A stretch of DNA of 64,000 nt from an uncultured Phocaeicola sp. Its GTDB lineage: Bacteria; Bacteroidota; Bacteroidia; Bacteroidales; Bacteroidaceae. Shown here piece after piece: positions 27,310 through 35,861 of the stretch (the stretch's first letter is position 1; each line of letters starts with the position of its first letter). The notes under the pieces are model-generated. The model was not told the origin of the DNA, did no database searches, and saw nothing but the letters and a program-made list of their open reading frames with translations. The position numbers and the translations under genes are program-made. The DNA is taken from positions 88,471 to 152,470 of the forward strand of contig CALUJF010000001.1 of assembly GCA_944320855.1 (NCBI GenBank), in the 5' to 3' direction.

Positions 27310-27525
27310 GAAAAGCGTAGGCTTACGCTGCTTTTCGTTACTGAGGTCTTAGGATACCATAACTATGAAAAGGAGACATATACCTACGCTATACGCAGGC
27401 ATCGGCCCTTATTCTCGTCATAGTTAATTGAAAGTTCCTAAGTTTCAGTAACAACGATGAATAATAGCTGACGCTAATATTTTTTCCGCAAAATAACTGA
27501 CGGCAAACGCTTTTGCCAAACAGTT
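27310..27525 (-). ncRNA. Structured RNA or long structured leader
   Basis: A promoter at 27530-27560 should start transcription near 27525. The transcript would contain, in order: a hairpin at 27525-27495 (AACTG..TGGCAAA with TTTGCC..CAGTT); a smaller TAGC/GCTA stem near 27475; a 116-nt irregular hairpin 27452-27337 built from nested helices (GTTACTGA with CAGTAAC, CTTAGGA with TCCTAAG, TAACTATGA with TCATAGTTA) with an apical CCTACGC..GCAGG stem; and a hairpin at 27336-27310 (GAAAAGC.GCGTA) followed by a T-rich stretch. It lies 76 bases before the small lipoprotein. It could be a leader element or a separate RNA (a 6S-like shape is one option). No known class was recognised. Confidence 0.55.
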
Positions 27526-27529
27526 AGTG

Positions 27530-27560
27530 CAAATATAAAGACATTTAATTTCTTATGCAA
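27530..27560 (-). promoter_or_regulatory. Promoter of the structured RNA and lipoprotein operon
   Basis: Minus-strand TTG (27560-27558), 20 bases, then TATATTTG (27537-27530): a good Bacteroidetes promoter. Confidence 0.75.
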
Positions 27561-27581
27561 TTTTTTACATGTAAAAAAACA

Positions 27582-27634
27582 AAAATGCTCCCCCGATTAT
27601 ATCCTCTGTGGATATCAATCAAGGGAGCATTTAT
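27582..27634 (-). terminator. Terminator of glmM
   Basis: On the minus strand AAATGCTCCC..GATT.GATATCC pairs with GGATAT..AATC..GGGAGCATTTTT. It is a long, nearly complete stem with a short T-run. Confidence 0.82.
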
Positions 27635-27652
27635 TATATGTAGTGATTAGGA

Positions 27653-29041
27653 TTATTTAGCAAGGCTGTACACTATATCCATTATCTGCTTGCCAAGTTC
27701 ATCGGCGGCCTCCATAGTAGAAGCTTCAGAATAAACACGGATGATAGGCTCAGTATTACTCTTACGCAAGTGAACCCACTTGTCAGGGAAGTCAATCTTA
27801 ACACCGTCGATGTCGTTGATTTCCTCGTTCTTGTACATTTCCTTCACCTTTACAAGGATAGCATCAACATCTGTTTCAGGAGTAAGGTCGATGCGGTTCT
27901 TTGCAATGAAGTATTCAGGATATGTAGCGCGGAGTTCAGTTACTTTCTTGCCTTCGTGTGCAAGGTGAGTAAGGAACAATGCTATACCAACGAGCGCATC
28001 GCGTCCGTAATGTGATTCAGGATAGATAACTCCACCGTTACCTTCACCACCGATTACAGCGTTTGTAGCCTTCATCTTAGTTACTACGTTCACTTCACCT
28101 ACTGCAGATGCATTGTATTCCATGCCATATTTGCGAGTAACATCACGCAAAGCACGAGTTGAGCTGAGGTTTGAAACAGTATTACCAGGAGTATGTTTCA
28201 ATACATAGTCAGCAACAGTTACGAGTGTATATTCCTCACCGTACATAGAACCATCTTCGCTGATGATAGCCAGACGGTCAACGTCAGGGTCTACTACGAA
28301 AGCAACATCGTTTCCACCCTTCTTCATAAGTCCCATTATGTCTGTAAGGTTCTTTTCAAGAGGTTCAGGGTTGTGCTGGAAGTCACCTGTAGGGTCGCAG
28401 TAAAGCTTTTCTACATGCTGAACACCCAACTGTTCGAGCAACTGAGGAAGGATGATACCACCTACAGAGTTCACACAGTCGATAGCCACACGGAAGTTAG
28501 CCTTACGGATAGCCTCAACGTCAACAAGCTTCAAAGCCAATACGCTGTCAATGTGACGCTGATTGTATGTATTGTTTTCTGTATACTTACCGATATTGTC
28601 AATGTCAGCAAAAGTAAATTCTTCAGCTTCAGCAATACGCAATACTTCGTTACCTTCTGCTGCATTCAGGAATTCTCCGTGTTCGTTAAGAAGTTTCAAA
28701 GCGTTCCACTGTCTTGGATTGTGACTTGCAGTAAGGATAATACCACCACATGCACCTTCCATAGTAACAGCAAGTTCTGTAGTAGGAGTAGAAGCAAGAC
28801 CGATATTAACAACATCGAATCCCATACCCATAAGAGTACCGCAAACTACGTTCTTTACCATTTCGCCTGAGATACGTGCGTCGCGTCCTACAACAATCTT
28901 GTTGCTCTTTACAGTTGTTGTCTTACGAATCAGCGTAGCATAAGCTGATGTAAACTTCACAATGTCCAACGGATTAAGTCCTTCACCGGCCTGGCCACCT
29001 ATAGTACCACGAATACCGGAAATTGATTTGATTAATGTCAT
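27653..29041 (-). CDS. glmM: Phosphoglucosamine mutase
   Basis: GlmM converts glucosamine-6-phosphate to glucosamine-1-phosphate for UDP-GlcNAc, and so feeds peptidoglycan and lipid A. The 462-residue protein has SGIRGTIGG at the start, the phosphoserine loop ILTASHNPRQWNALK (Ser106), the metal loop VDPDVDRLAI, the sugar loop GGEGNGGVIYPE and the phosphate-binding RKSNTEPIIRVYSEA. It follows the DUF4827 gene by 8 bases. Confidence 0.93.
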   Translation of the reverse strand: MTLIKSISGIRGTIGGQAGEGLNPLDIVKFTSAYATLIRKTTTVKSNKIVVGRDARISGEMVKNVVCGTLMGMGFDVVNIGLASTPTTELAVTMEGACGGIILTASHNPRQWNALKLLNEHGEFLNAAEGNEVLRIAEAEEFTFADIDNIGKYTENNTYNQRHIDSVLALKLVDVEAIRKANFRVAIDCVNSVGGIILPQLLEQLGVQHVEKLYCDPTGDFQHNPEPLEKNLTDIMGLMKKGGNDVAFVVDPDVDRLAIISEDGSMYGEEYTLVTVADYVLKHTPGNTVSNLSSTRALRDVTRKYGMEYNASAVGEVNVVTKMKATNAVIGGEGNGGVIYPESHYGRDALVGIALFLTHLAHEGKKVTELRATYPEYFIAKNRIDLTPETDVDAILVKVKEMYKNEEINDIDGVKIDFPDKWVHLRKSNTEPIIRVYSEASTMEAADELGKQIMDIVYSLAK

Positions 29042-29049
29042 AGATTATA

Positions 29050-29706
29050 TTAATTTAGGTCGTATGTTATTTCATAATAGCAAGGATAGACATATCTTTG
29101 TGCATAATACGTACCTTCACTATGCGGGACAATTAATTTTACACGTGCGATTTTTTCTGAAGGTGGAGCTGATATGTACGATCTCAGCTTCAAGTAAGCA
29201 AGAGGAACAAGCCAACCTGACGGAACAGCAGACGTTTCATAACGAAGATACATTTCACTTTGCGCAACATCGGTAAAAGATGCTGAATAAGAGCCTGATG
29301 ATCCAACAGTTACAAGGAAATTTTCAGAATACGGAGACTTTGTATTATACAACAATGTATCACCGGCACTGATACTAAAATCAGCAACATCCATAATACA
29401 GACTTCCATAAATCGAGATGATATTGTATATCTTCCTTCTTTGAGAATTTCCCCGTCACCACGATATTGAATATTCATATACACACCACTTTTGTCGAAC
29501 AAAACGTACTCATTCTCCTTAGTCACCGTATCATTCTCTATGAATTCTTTTTCAGAGATAACCTTTATATCGTTCTCCAAAATAAATTTGTTGATGGCAT
29601 CAGCCTCTTCTTCTTTCTGTTCTGCATATGTCTTTCCATTATTACAACTCTGAAGTCCAAAAGACAGCACATATACCAATACCGATAAATAGAATAGTTT
29701 CTTCAT
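29050..29706 (-). CDS. DUF4827 lipoprotein
   Basis: The 218-residue lipoprotein (SFGLQSC, Cys21) belongs to the Bacteroidales DUF4827 family: an FKBP-like fold after a helical N-terminus (NNGKTYAEQKEEEADAINKFI) and strands such as VYMNIQYRGDG. The conserved gene order with glmM is typical of Bacteroides. No isomerase activity can be predicted. It has its own promoter and is cotranscribed with glmM (8-base gap). Confidence 0.8.
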   Translation of the reverse strand: MKKLFYLSVLVYVLSFGLQSCNNGKTYAEQKEEEADAINKFILENDIKVISEKEFIENDTVTKENEYVLFDKSGVYMNIQYRGDGEILKEGRYTISSRFMEVCIMDVADFSISAGDTLLYNTKSPYSENFLVTVGSSGSYSASFTDVAQSEMYLRYETSAVPSGWLVPLAYLKLRSYISAPPSEKIARVKLIVPHSEGTYYAQRYVYPCYYEITYDLN

Positions 29707-29726
29707 TATTTTAAAAATTTACAGGG

Positions 29727-29757
29727 CAAAATTAATAAAATTATTTATACCCCAAAA
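29727..29757 (-). promoter_or_regulatory. Promoter of the DUF4827-glmM unit
   Basis: Minus-strand TTTG, 18 bases, then TAATTTTG (29734-29727). The spacer is one base shorter than usual. Confidence 0.5.
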
Positions 29758-29806
29758 TTTAATTAGTCGATGTAATAGTTAATTTTGTAGAAAAATACGC
29801 TATAAA

Positions 29807-30844
29807 TCAGTTCTTAAGCAATAAATCCTCGTATTTCACGAGTGCCTGTTTAAACAATTCAATAGCCTTATCCATAGTGCCATAGAATTCTCCGCCGGAT
29901 GCATTCAGGTGTCCGCCACCATTGAAGAACTCTGCCGCAACCTTGTTGCAAGGGAAGTTTCCAACCGAGCGCAACGAAACTTTTATCATATTCTTCTCTG
30001 TATCTTCACGCAGGAAGACAGAGAAACATATACCTTTCATCTGAAGAGGAATGTTTACGAAACCTTCGGTATCTCCCTTCACATATTGGAATTTCTTCTG
30101 TTCGTCCTTGGTTAGCCATATCAGCGCCGAACGGAACTGGTGGAATACCTCCATCTTATCGTAAAGCACATAGCCCATCAGGCGCAGACGGCCTTCGGAA
30201 TATGTATTGAACACCTTGCGGTAGATATCATCCTTGTCAATACCTTTTGAAAGGAGTTCACTTATGATGAAGTATATTTCACGGTCGTTAGAATTGTATG
30301 TAAATCCGCCCGTATCCGTCATCATTCCGGTGTAAATACACTGTGCACCTTCGTATGTAATATCGTCAAAACATCCAAGACGGCATATCAGTCGGAAAAC
30401 AAGTTCAGATGTAGAAGAAATATTAGGATGCGAAATTGTAACCTTACAGAAAGGCTCCGGATTAAGATGATGGTCTATCATTACCTTGCGTGCCTGCGAT
30501 TCAGCCACCGGTTTTGCCACAGCGTCAATTCTTGACAAAGCATTGAAGTCAAGACAGCATATCACGTCTGCCTCAGCTATAAGTTTGTCGGCAAACTCGG
30601 CATACTTGTCATATCTTATTATATCCTTTGCTCCCGGCATCCACTGCAGGAACTCAGGAAAAGCATTCGGAACTATCACATGCACGTTTTTCTCCATCCC
30701 CTGCAGGAAATGGCACAATCCCAACGATGAACCGAGAGCGTCACCGTCAGGCGAAACATGTGTTACTATAACTATTTTGTCAGCCTTTTCGAAATAGGTT
30801 TCTACCTTATCTATATTCGCTTGTAAGATAATCTTTGACAGCAT
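29807..30844 (-). CDS. nrnA: DHH-family phosphoesterase (NrnA-like)
   Basis: NrnA-type enzymes degrade short oligoribonucleotides, and many also dephosphorylate pAp. The 345-residue protein has the DHH motifs with metal ligands: IVTHVSPDGDALGSSLGL, VICCLDFNALSRI, VMIDHHLNPEP, and the C-terminal DHHA1 motif GGGHLNASGGEFYG. The domain order and length agree with NrnA. It has a -7 promoter element in the gap after comEC. Confidence 0.88.
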   Translation of the reverse strand: MLSKIILQANIDKVETYFEKADKIVIVTHVSPDGDALGSSLGLCHFLQGMEKNVHVIVPNAFPEFLQWMPGAKDIIRYDKYAEFADKLIAEADVICCLDFNALSRIDAVAKPVAESQARKVMIDHHLNPEPFCKVTISHPNISSTSELVFRLICRLGCFDDITYEGAQCIYTGMMTDTGGFTYNSNDREIYFIISELLSKGIDKDDIYRKVFNTYSEGRLRLMGYVLYDKMEVFHQFRSALIWLTKDEQKKFQYVKGDTEGFVNIPLQMKGICFSVFLREDTEKNMIKVSLRSVGNFPCNKVAAEFFNGGGHLNASGGEFYGTMDKAIELFKQALVKYEDLLLKN

Positions 30845-30871
30845 ATTTGATTGTTTGTGTTAAATTGTTGG

Positions 30872-30879
30872 CAAATGTA
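30872..30879 (-). promoter_or_regulatory. Promoter -7 element for nrnA
   Basis: Minus-strand TACATTTG, 28 bases before the nrnA start. Confidence 0.55.
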
Positions 30880-30894
30880 CTCTTTTTTTTCTAT

Positions 30895-32880
30895 TTACAG
30901 AAGTATTCTAAAAGAAGCTTGAGAGGATTTTTCTGTGTATCTTATGTTCAGCTTCTCACATTCGCCTTTCAGAAACTCCCGATACCTTTCGCTCACGGTT
31001 TCATCTATAATCACATTCCTTATATCAAACAGTCCGGACAGCCCTGTAATACTACCACTGAAGCCCCTGCTTATATACACATAATCCAAAGTGGCAAGTT
31101 TTGTCTTTCCGGTAAGACGGACATCTTTCCAATGCGGAGATTTCATTATCCCTATCCTGATTCCGTTTATCTCATGAAGTCCGTTTTCCGATGCAAGGAC
31201 TTCAAGCTCCCTGTTATTTCTTATATATAAATCGGAACGGGCAAGAAACAGCGATGGAGCATCTTCTGTACGGATTTTATAAACCTCAACCACTATTATC
31301 AGACAAGATACAGAAAGAATACCTATAAGACCCAGAGAAGATTTCTTTTTAAGAAAGACATACAGCAGACATAAAAGGACAAAGGCAAACAACACCTGAA
31401 TCTGATTGAAATAGAGTGAGGTTATCTGCGCTCCCTCCAGACTATGAACAAACTGCATTGAACCGTTAAGAATCTTTGTCACCGCTTCTAAAAGCCATAT
31501 ACACAAATCTCCTACCACAGGAATAAATGAACAGACAAGAGAAGCTATCGTAAGCGACAGTATGCAAGAAGCCAAAACACCGACTACAAGATTTGCCATC
31601 AGGAAATATGTAGGGAAAGTACCGAAATAATATAATATAAGAGGTAAGGTACCAAGCTGAGCTGCCAATGAAACAGACATTGCATTCCATATATAATGTA
31701 CAAGCCTGTTACTGCTCTTTATCCATCCGGAAATGACCGGATAAAAAAGAATGATGGAAAGTACTGCCACGAACGACAACTGAAAACTTATATCGAAAAG
31801 ATACATAGGATTGTAAAGCAGCATTATGAATGCGGTTAGCGACAGAGAAAAGAATCCGCAAAAACCGTTCTCCACCACTACAGAGGCTACAAGATAAAGC
31901 GTACACATAGTCACTGCCCTGACCACAGAAGGACTCAGCCCGGATATAAAAGCAAATATCCACAAAGCCACTGCAACAACTACAGACTGGATTGCTTTAC
32001 CACCCTTCAGTTTCCTCAAAGGCCACAACAGAAAATAAAGAATACAAGACAATATACCGACATGCAACCCCGACAAAGCCAGTACATGACTCGTTCCTGC
32101 CCCACTGTAGACAGCTTTCAGTTCCGGTGTGAGCTCGCTCTTGTCGCCTATTGTCAATGCAGAAACCACAGCTAATTCATCTTCATCCATATCCCAACTT
32201 CTGAACATGGCGGAAACCGCATCTCTACATCTTAAAGCCATATGCTTTAATGAATTAGGTTCTTCCACTTTGATACCTTTCCAATTACCGGAAAAAGCCA
32301 AAGCCGTACCCGATATTCCTTTGTTGAAAAGATATCCGGCATAATCGAAGCCCATAAACTCTATATCCGAAACAGGTCGGGAAATAGAAGTATGAAATAC
32401 TATTTTATCACCACATCGTGGAATATAGGATAATGAATCCGGAATAAAATATAAAAGGATATTACGATTGACATAATGCCGTCCAATACTATCTGAGGCA
32501 GATGGAATACAGTATTCAACCTTCACCTCCGAACACAAAGTCTTACCCTTCACTTCCGGAGTAGCCTCTACTACCCCGTAATAGCATAAAGACCTCTCAT
32601 GCCACTCATATGCTATACTGTTTTTCTTCTGAATAATCAGCATTCCGCCAAGCAGAAAGAAACAGACAGAGGCTATAATTCCTAAAAAATAATTCAGAGT
32701 GAATTTTCTGAATTTAATCACAGTCGACATAAATAACGGCAAGACAGATACACAAATAATAATAAGTAAAGACCATACAGATACGTCCGGCAGAAATCTG
32801 TCGAAGAAAAAAATTCCGGCTGCCATGAAAACTGCCAACCGGAATAATGGATAACTCACCAAATAGGACTTTTTCTCCAA
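30895..32880 (-). CDS. comEC: ComEC/Rec2-family membrane protein
   Basis: A 661-residue integral membrane protein. After two N-terminal TM segments comes a soluble DUF4131-like part (about 90-210), then the competence domain with many TM segments, opened by VVSALTIGDKSELTPELKAVYSGAGTSHVLALSGLHVGIL (conserved in pieces). In ComEC this channel passes single-stranded DNA inward during transformation. The C-terminal 130 residues are about as long as a reduced metallo-beta-lactamase domain, but I see no HxHxDH motif, so nuclease activity is not supported. It follows rpe by 9 bases. Confidence 0.88.
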   Translation of the reverse strand: MEKKSYLVSYPLFRLAVFMAAGIFFFDRFLPDVSVWSLLIIICVSVLPLFMSTVIKFRKFTLNYFLGIIASVCFFLLGGMLIIQKKNSIAYEWHERSLCYYGVVEATPEVKGKTLCSEVKVEYCIPSASDSIGRHYVNRNILLYFIPDSLSYIPRCGDKIVFHTSISRPVSDIEFMGFDYAGYLFNKGISGTALAFSGNWKGIKVEEPNSLKHMALRCRDAVSAMFRSWDMDEDELAVVSALTIGDKSELTPELKAVYSGAGTSHVLALSGLHVGILSCILYFLLWPLRKLKGGKAIQSVVVAVALWIFAFISGLSPSVVRAVTMCTLYLVASVVVENGFCGFFSLSLTAFIMLLYNPMYLFDISFQLSFVAVLSIILFYPVISGWIKSSNRLVHYIWNAMSVSLAAQLGTLPLILYYFGTFPTYFLMANLVVGVLASCILSLTIASLVCSFIPVVGDLCIWLLEAVTKILNGSMQFVHSLEGAQITSLYFNQIQVLFAFVLLCLLYVFLKKKSSLGLIGILSVSCLIIVVEVYKIRTEDAPSLFLARSDLYIRNNRELEVLASENGLHEINGIRIGIMKSPHWKDVRLTGKTKLATLDYVYISRGFSGSITGLSGLFDIRNVIIDETVSERYREFLKGECEKLNIRYTEKSSQASFRILL

Positions 32881-32889
32881 TCTGAGTAA

Positions 32890-33543
32890 TTATAAGTTTT
32901 TCATTTTATGAATCATGTCTATCATATCCGGAGCCTTGAAAATGGCATTTCCTGCCACAAGAACATCAGCACCTGCATCAAGAAGCTGTTTACCGGTCTC
33001 CAGATTTACACCGCCATCGACTTCTATCAGCGCGTTGGAACCGGTTTCTTCGATAAGTTTCTTCAACTGGCGAACCTTGTTCAAAGTGTTTGGGATGAAT
33101 TTCTGTCCGCCGAAACCCGGGTTTACACTCATCAGAAGTACCATATCAAGGTCGGCAATGATATCACTCAATACAGCAACCGGAGTAGCCGGATTAAGTG
33201 TGACGCCGGCTTTCATGCCGTTATCCTTAATCATTTGCACCACGCGATGCAGATGCGGACAAGTTTCATAGTGTACATTCATCATCATTGAGCCTAAAGC
33301 CTTTACTTCCTTTATAAACTTTTCAGGCTGTACAATCATAAGATGAACATCAAGAGGCTTGTTGCAAAGCTTGGCCACATACTCCAGTACCGGAAATCCG
33401 AATGAAATATTAGGTACGAACACACCGTCCATAATATCTATATGCAACCAGTCCGCCTCACTGCGGTTAATCTTGTCCAAATCATCTTTCAGACAACCGA
33501 AATCGGCCGACAGCAAAGATGGAGAAATCAAAACTTTATTCAT
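32890..33543 (-). CDS. rpe: Ribulose-phosphate 3-epimerase
   Basis: Rpe interconverts ribulose-5-phosphate and xylulose-5-phosphate in the pentose phosphate pathway. The 217-residue TIM barrel has SPSLLSADFGCLKDDL, DWLHIDIMDGVFVPNISFG with metal-binding His and Asp, LDVHLMI, MSVNPGFGGQKFI and EVDGGVNLETG. A -7 promoter element is 30 bases upstream and comEC follows in the same unit. Confidence 0.96.
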   Translation of the reverse strand: MNKVLISPSLLSADFGCLKDDLDKINRSEADWLHIDIMDGVFVPNISFGFPVLEYVAKLCNKPLDVHLMIVQPEKFIKEVKALGSMMMNVHYETCPHLHRVVQMIKDNGMKAGVTLNPATPVAVLSDIIADLDMVLLMSVNPGFGGQKFIPNTLNKVRQLKKLIEETGSNALIEVDGGVNLETGKQLLDAGADVLVAGNAIFKAPDMIDMIHKMKNL

Positions 33544-33573
33544 TTCAGAACTGTTATAATATTAGTATAAGAA

Positions 33574-33581
33574 CAAAGATA
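33574..33581 (-). promoter_or_regulatory. Promoter -7 element for rpe-comEC
   Basis: Minus-strand TATCTTTG, 30 bases before the rpe start. Confidence 0.65.
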
Positions 33582-33611
33582 TGAATTCTTTTCCGAAATT
33601 AAAAATCAATA

Positions 33612-33699
33612 TTCTTCGAATGTTATTATAACAGCATTCTAATGGTATTCGAACAGCATTTAAACAGTGATTAAATACTGTTTAAATTGAATTTAGAAA
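33612..33699. repeat. 22-bp-period array B1 (four units, TTCGAA/TTTAAA type)
   Basis: Units start at 33612, 33634, 33656 and 33678. Units 1-2 carry TTCGAA or ATTCGAACA; units 3-4 carry ATTTAAACAG and GTTTAAAT. The cores are self-complementary. The same core types recur in the arrays at 41049 and 49896. Confidence 0.65.
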
Positions 33700-33707
33700 A
33701 ACATTAA

Positions 33708-33751
33708 TGAACGGTCGGCGAACATGCAGTGAACAGCCAATGAACACAAAA
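33708..33751. repeat. 22-bp-period array B2 (two units, TGAAC type)
   Basis: TGAAC begins each of two 22-bp units at 33708 and 33730, with further GAAC at the 11-bp half step. Its GAACATGCAGTGAACA is the reverse complement of part of array B3, so B2 and B3 can pair as the arms of a long hairpin. Confidence 0.65.
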
Positions 33752-33788
33752 TAAACTTGACAATCATAAAAAATGCAGTGAGCATGAA

Positions 33789-33854
33789 ACAATCTGTACA
33801 TTCATTCCATGTTCACTGCATGTTCATCAGGCGTTCAGCGAATAGCCATATCAC
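33789..33854. repeat. 22-bp-period array B3 (GTTCA type)
   Basis: Units start at 33789, 33811 and 33833; the last two start GTTCA, and GTTC recurs at the 11-bp half step. The last unit reaches the stop codon of the barrel gene. Unit 33811-33832 differs from the first unit of the array at 56222 in only three of 22 positions. Confidence 0.65.
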
Positions 33855-35167
33855 TATTTCCCAAGATTAAATCTGAGTCCTAACTGAAGATTAAAATTGA
33901 AAGGTTTATCCTTTCTTATTGTAAGAACATCTGTATTATCATCGAAATAGTATATCATACCCGGTTCCAGATACAGACTCAGCAACTTATTGAAGTTTGC
34001 CTGCAAACCGACAGATGCAAGTACTGAAAACTGCAACGGTTTTACATTCAAATCCTCACTGAAATAACTCTTTCTATTATTCTCATCTACAGTAACTCTG
34101 TCCAAAGAGCCGGAAACGCATTTTTCCATCATACCTCCGGCAGAGGCATAGAAAGAAAAGATACTGTTGCTCCATACAGAACGCTGCACTTTCAAAGGAA
34201 TACCTACATAATGAAGCTTCTGCTCATCTTCTATATAAGATTTTGCCCCCGAACGGAGTTCCGAATAAAGATAAGTATAGTTAAGTCCTGTTTCCAAAGC
34301 CCAGTTTTCACTTAATCCCCATTTCACAGATGCTCCTACTGTAACAGGTACATGGTGTTTTATGTCTGTATATGTTTCCTTATTAATATTATTGGACAAC
34401 ATCTGAGTGTAAGAAGCTGTTGCATCCGAAATCTCGCCAACTACCACATTTGCACTTGACAGAGTCTTAGTAGACATTCCCAATCTTGACATACCGCTAA
34501 AACTACTTGACGAAGAGTACGGAATATTACCTGTAGTAACACCTATCTGCATTTTACTGCGCTTCTTTCCGTCATCGGCCATAGCCAGGTATGAAGCATT
34601 GCGTCGTACTGTTTCCCTATCGGTTTTCATCATATTAATCCTCTTCTCCTTAGCCGAGTAACTATCTTCCTCCTTAATCTCCGAAGCTGAGGTTTCCTGC
34701 TTTTCATCGTTTGTCACTACCACAGGATTATTGTCAGCTATTGCAACAGGCTTGTTTTCTTCTATGGTATTGACATTCGGTTTATCCTCATCATAAACTT
34801 TGGCTGATACGGCAGACAGAAGTTTGTCATTCTTCGGTTCCTGAACAGCAGGCTTTACATCTTCCGGTATAACGTCTTTAGGTGTATCCTTTAGTTCTGT
34901 ATAGTCTATAGCAGAAGTTTCAGCAATAGAAAGATTAGATTCTTTCAGCGAAGGTTCTGATGTCCAATAGAATAATGACAGAGTAGAAACAGCCAGAACT
35001 ACAGCAGCCGCAGCAGCTACAGAGGTCCATTTCCTCCACATCGGGATTAATTTAGGTCTGGAGATATCAGCATCTATTTTCTCCCATAGGTCAGCAGGGA
35101 GAGGTTCCGAATAGTTCTCCATCCGGCTACGAATATCTTTTATCCATTTTTCGTTCATTTCATTCAT
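33854..35167 (-). CDS. Anti-sigma factor fused to an outer-membrane barrel-like domain
   Basis: The 437-residue protein has a cytoplasmic N-terminus (EKWIKDIRSRMENYSEPLPADLWEKI), one TM segment near residues 47-68 (WTSVAAAAAVVLAVSTLSLF), a charged linker of about 110 residues rich in Glu, Lys and Asp, and a C-terminal domain of about 230 residues with beta-barrel strands (VGASVKWGLSENWALETGLN, FNLQLGLRFNLGK). The first part should hold the sigma factor encoded just upstream (4-base overlap). The form resembles the Reo partner of EcfO in B. fragilis as I recall it. The linker would span the periplasm. Confidence 0.82.
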   Translation of the reverse strand: MNEMNEKWIKDIRSRMENYSEPLPADLWEKIDADISRPKLIPMWRKWTSVAAAAAVVLAVSTLSLFYWTSEPSLKESNLSIAETSAIDYTELKDTPKDVIPEDVKPAVQEPKNDKLLSAVSAKVYDEDKPNVNTIEENKPVAIADNNPVVVTNDEKQETSASEIKEEDSYSAKEKRINMMKTDRETVRRNASYLAMADDGKKRSKMQIGVTTGNIPYSSSSSFSGMSRLGMSTKTLSSANVVVGEISDATASYTQMLSNNINKETYTDIKHHVPVTVGASVKWGLSENWALETGLNYTYLYSELRSGAKSYIEDEQKLHYVGIPLKVQRSVWSNSIFSFYASAGGMMEKCVSGSLDRVTVDENNRKSYFSEDLNVKPLQFSVLASVGLQANFNKLLSLYLEPGMIYYFDDNTDVLTIRKDKPFNFNLQLGLRFNLGK

Positions 35168-35709
35168 ATACTCTTCCTGTATTCATTTATTTTTTTCATT
35201 AATAGTGTCTTTGCCCTATAAAACTGCGACGACGAAGTATGTTCCGATATACCTAACATAGAGGCTATTTCCTTGTGACTTTTCTCTTCAAAAACAAAGA
35301 GGTTGAATACCGTTCTGTATCCGTCAGGCAGTTCCCGAATCATCCTCATCAGTTCCTTGTTCGGAATATTGTTCACCTCGCCATCATCATCCAACTGCGT
35401 ATCCGGCAATTGTTCCACCAACGTTTCCTGCTGCATCTGCATGTTTTTCTTTCTCAGATATCCTAACGCCTCATTCACCATTACCCTAAAAAGCCATGCC
35501 TTGAGCGAACCGTCACCAAGATATTTAAATTGTCCTATCGACTGATAAATCTTTATCATACCGTCATGAAACACATCCTGCGATGTATCCCTGTCACCTA
35601 TATACCGAAGACATATAGCGAACAACTGACCGCCATAAACCTCATAGAGCCTTTTCCTGGCATCCGGGTCAGCCTCCGCACATTTTAAAGACATTTCTTC
35701 TTCAGTCAT
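35164..35709 (-). CDS. ECF RNA polymerase sigma factor
   Basis: The 181-residue sigma-70 family protein has region 2 (FAICLRYIGDRDTSQDVFHDGMIKIY, then LKAWLFRVMVNEALGYLRKK) and region 4 (IRELPDGYRTVFNLFVFEEKSHKEIASMLGISEHTSSSQFYRAK). It lacks regions 1 and 3, as ECF factors do. The stop overlaps the start of its anti-sigma/barrel partner by 4 bases. A -7 element of normal housekeeping type lies upstream. Confidence 0.92.
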   Translation of the reverse strand: MTEEEMSLKCAEADPDARKRLYEVYGGQLFAICLRYIGDRDTSQDVFHDGMIKIYQSIGQFKYLGDGSLKAWLFRVMVNEALGYLRKKNMQMQQETLVEQLPDTQLDDDGEVNNIPNKELMRMIRELPDGYRTVFNLFVFEEKSHKEIASMLGISEHTSSSQFYRAKTLLMKKINEYRKSI

Positions 35710-35746
35710 ATTGGGGTTTTTGTTCTATAGTTAAATGAATGGAAAG

Positions 35747-35754
35747 CAAAAATA
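35747..35754 (-). promoter_or_regulatory. Promoter -7 element for the ECF sigma gene
   Basis: Minus-strand TATTTTTG, 37 bases before the start. No -33 TTG seen. Confidence 0.5.
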
Positions 35755-35815
35755 CTGCATTAACTTGTACTATTTTTTTTATTCCTATTTTTTAACACGT
35801 TTTTATGCAGTATCG

Positions 35816-35823
35816 TAAATTTG
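35816..35823 (+). promoter_or_regulatory. Promoter -7 element for the NigD-like gene
   Basis: TAAATTTG, 38 bases before the ATG at 35862. It lies inside the longer in-frame extension from 35805 and so argues against that start. Confidence 0.5.
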
Positions 35824-35861
35824 ATTTCATTTTAAAGTCAGAAATTGCAAAAAACACATTT

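Noticed and set aside
27310-27525. Cobalamin or TPP riboswitch
   Set aside because: The conserved boxes of these classes were not found, and the downstream genes are not vitamin genes.
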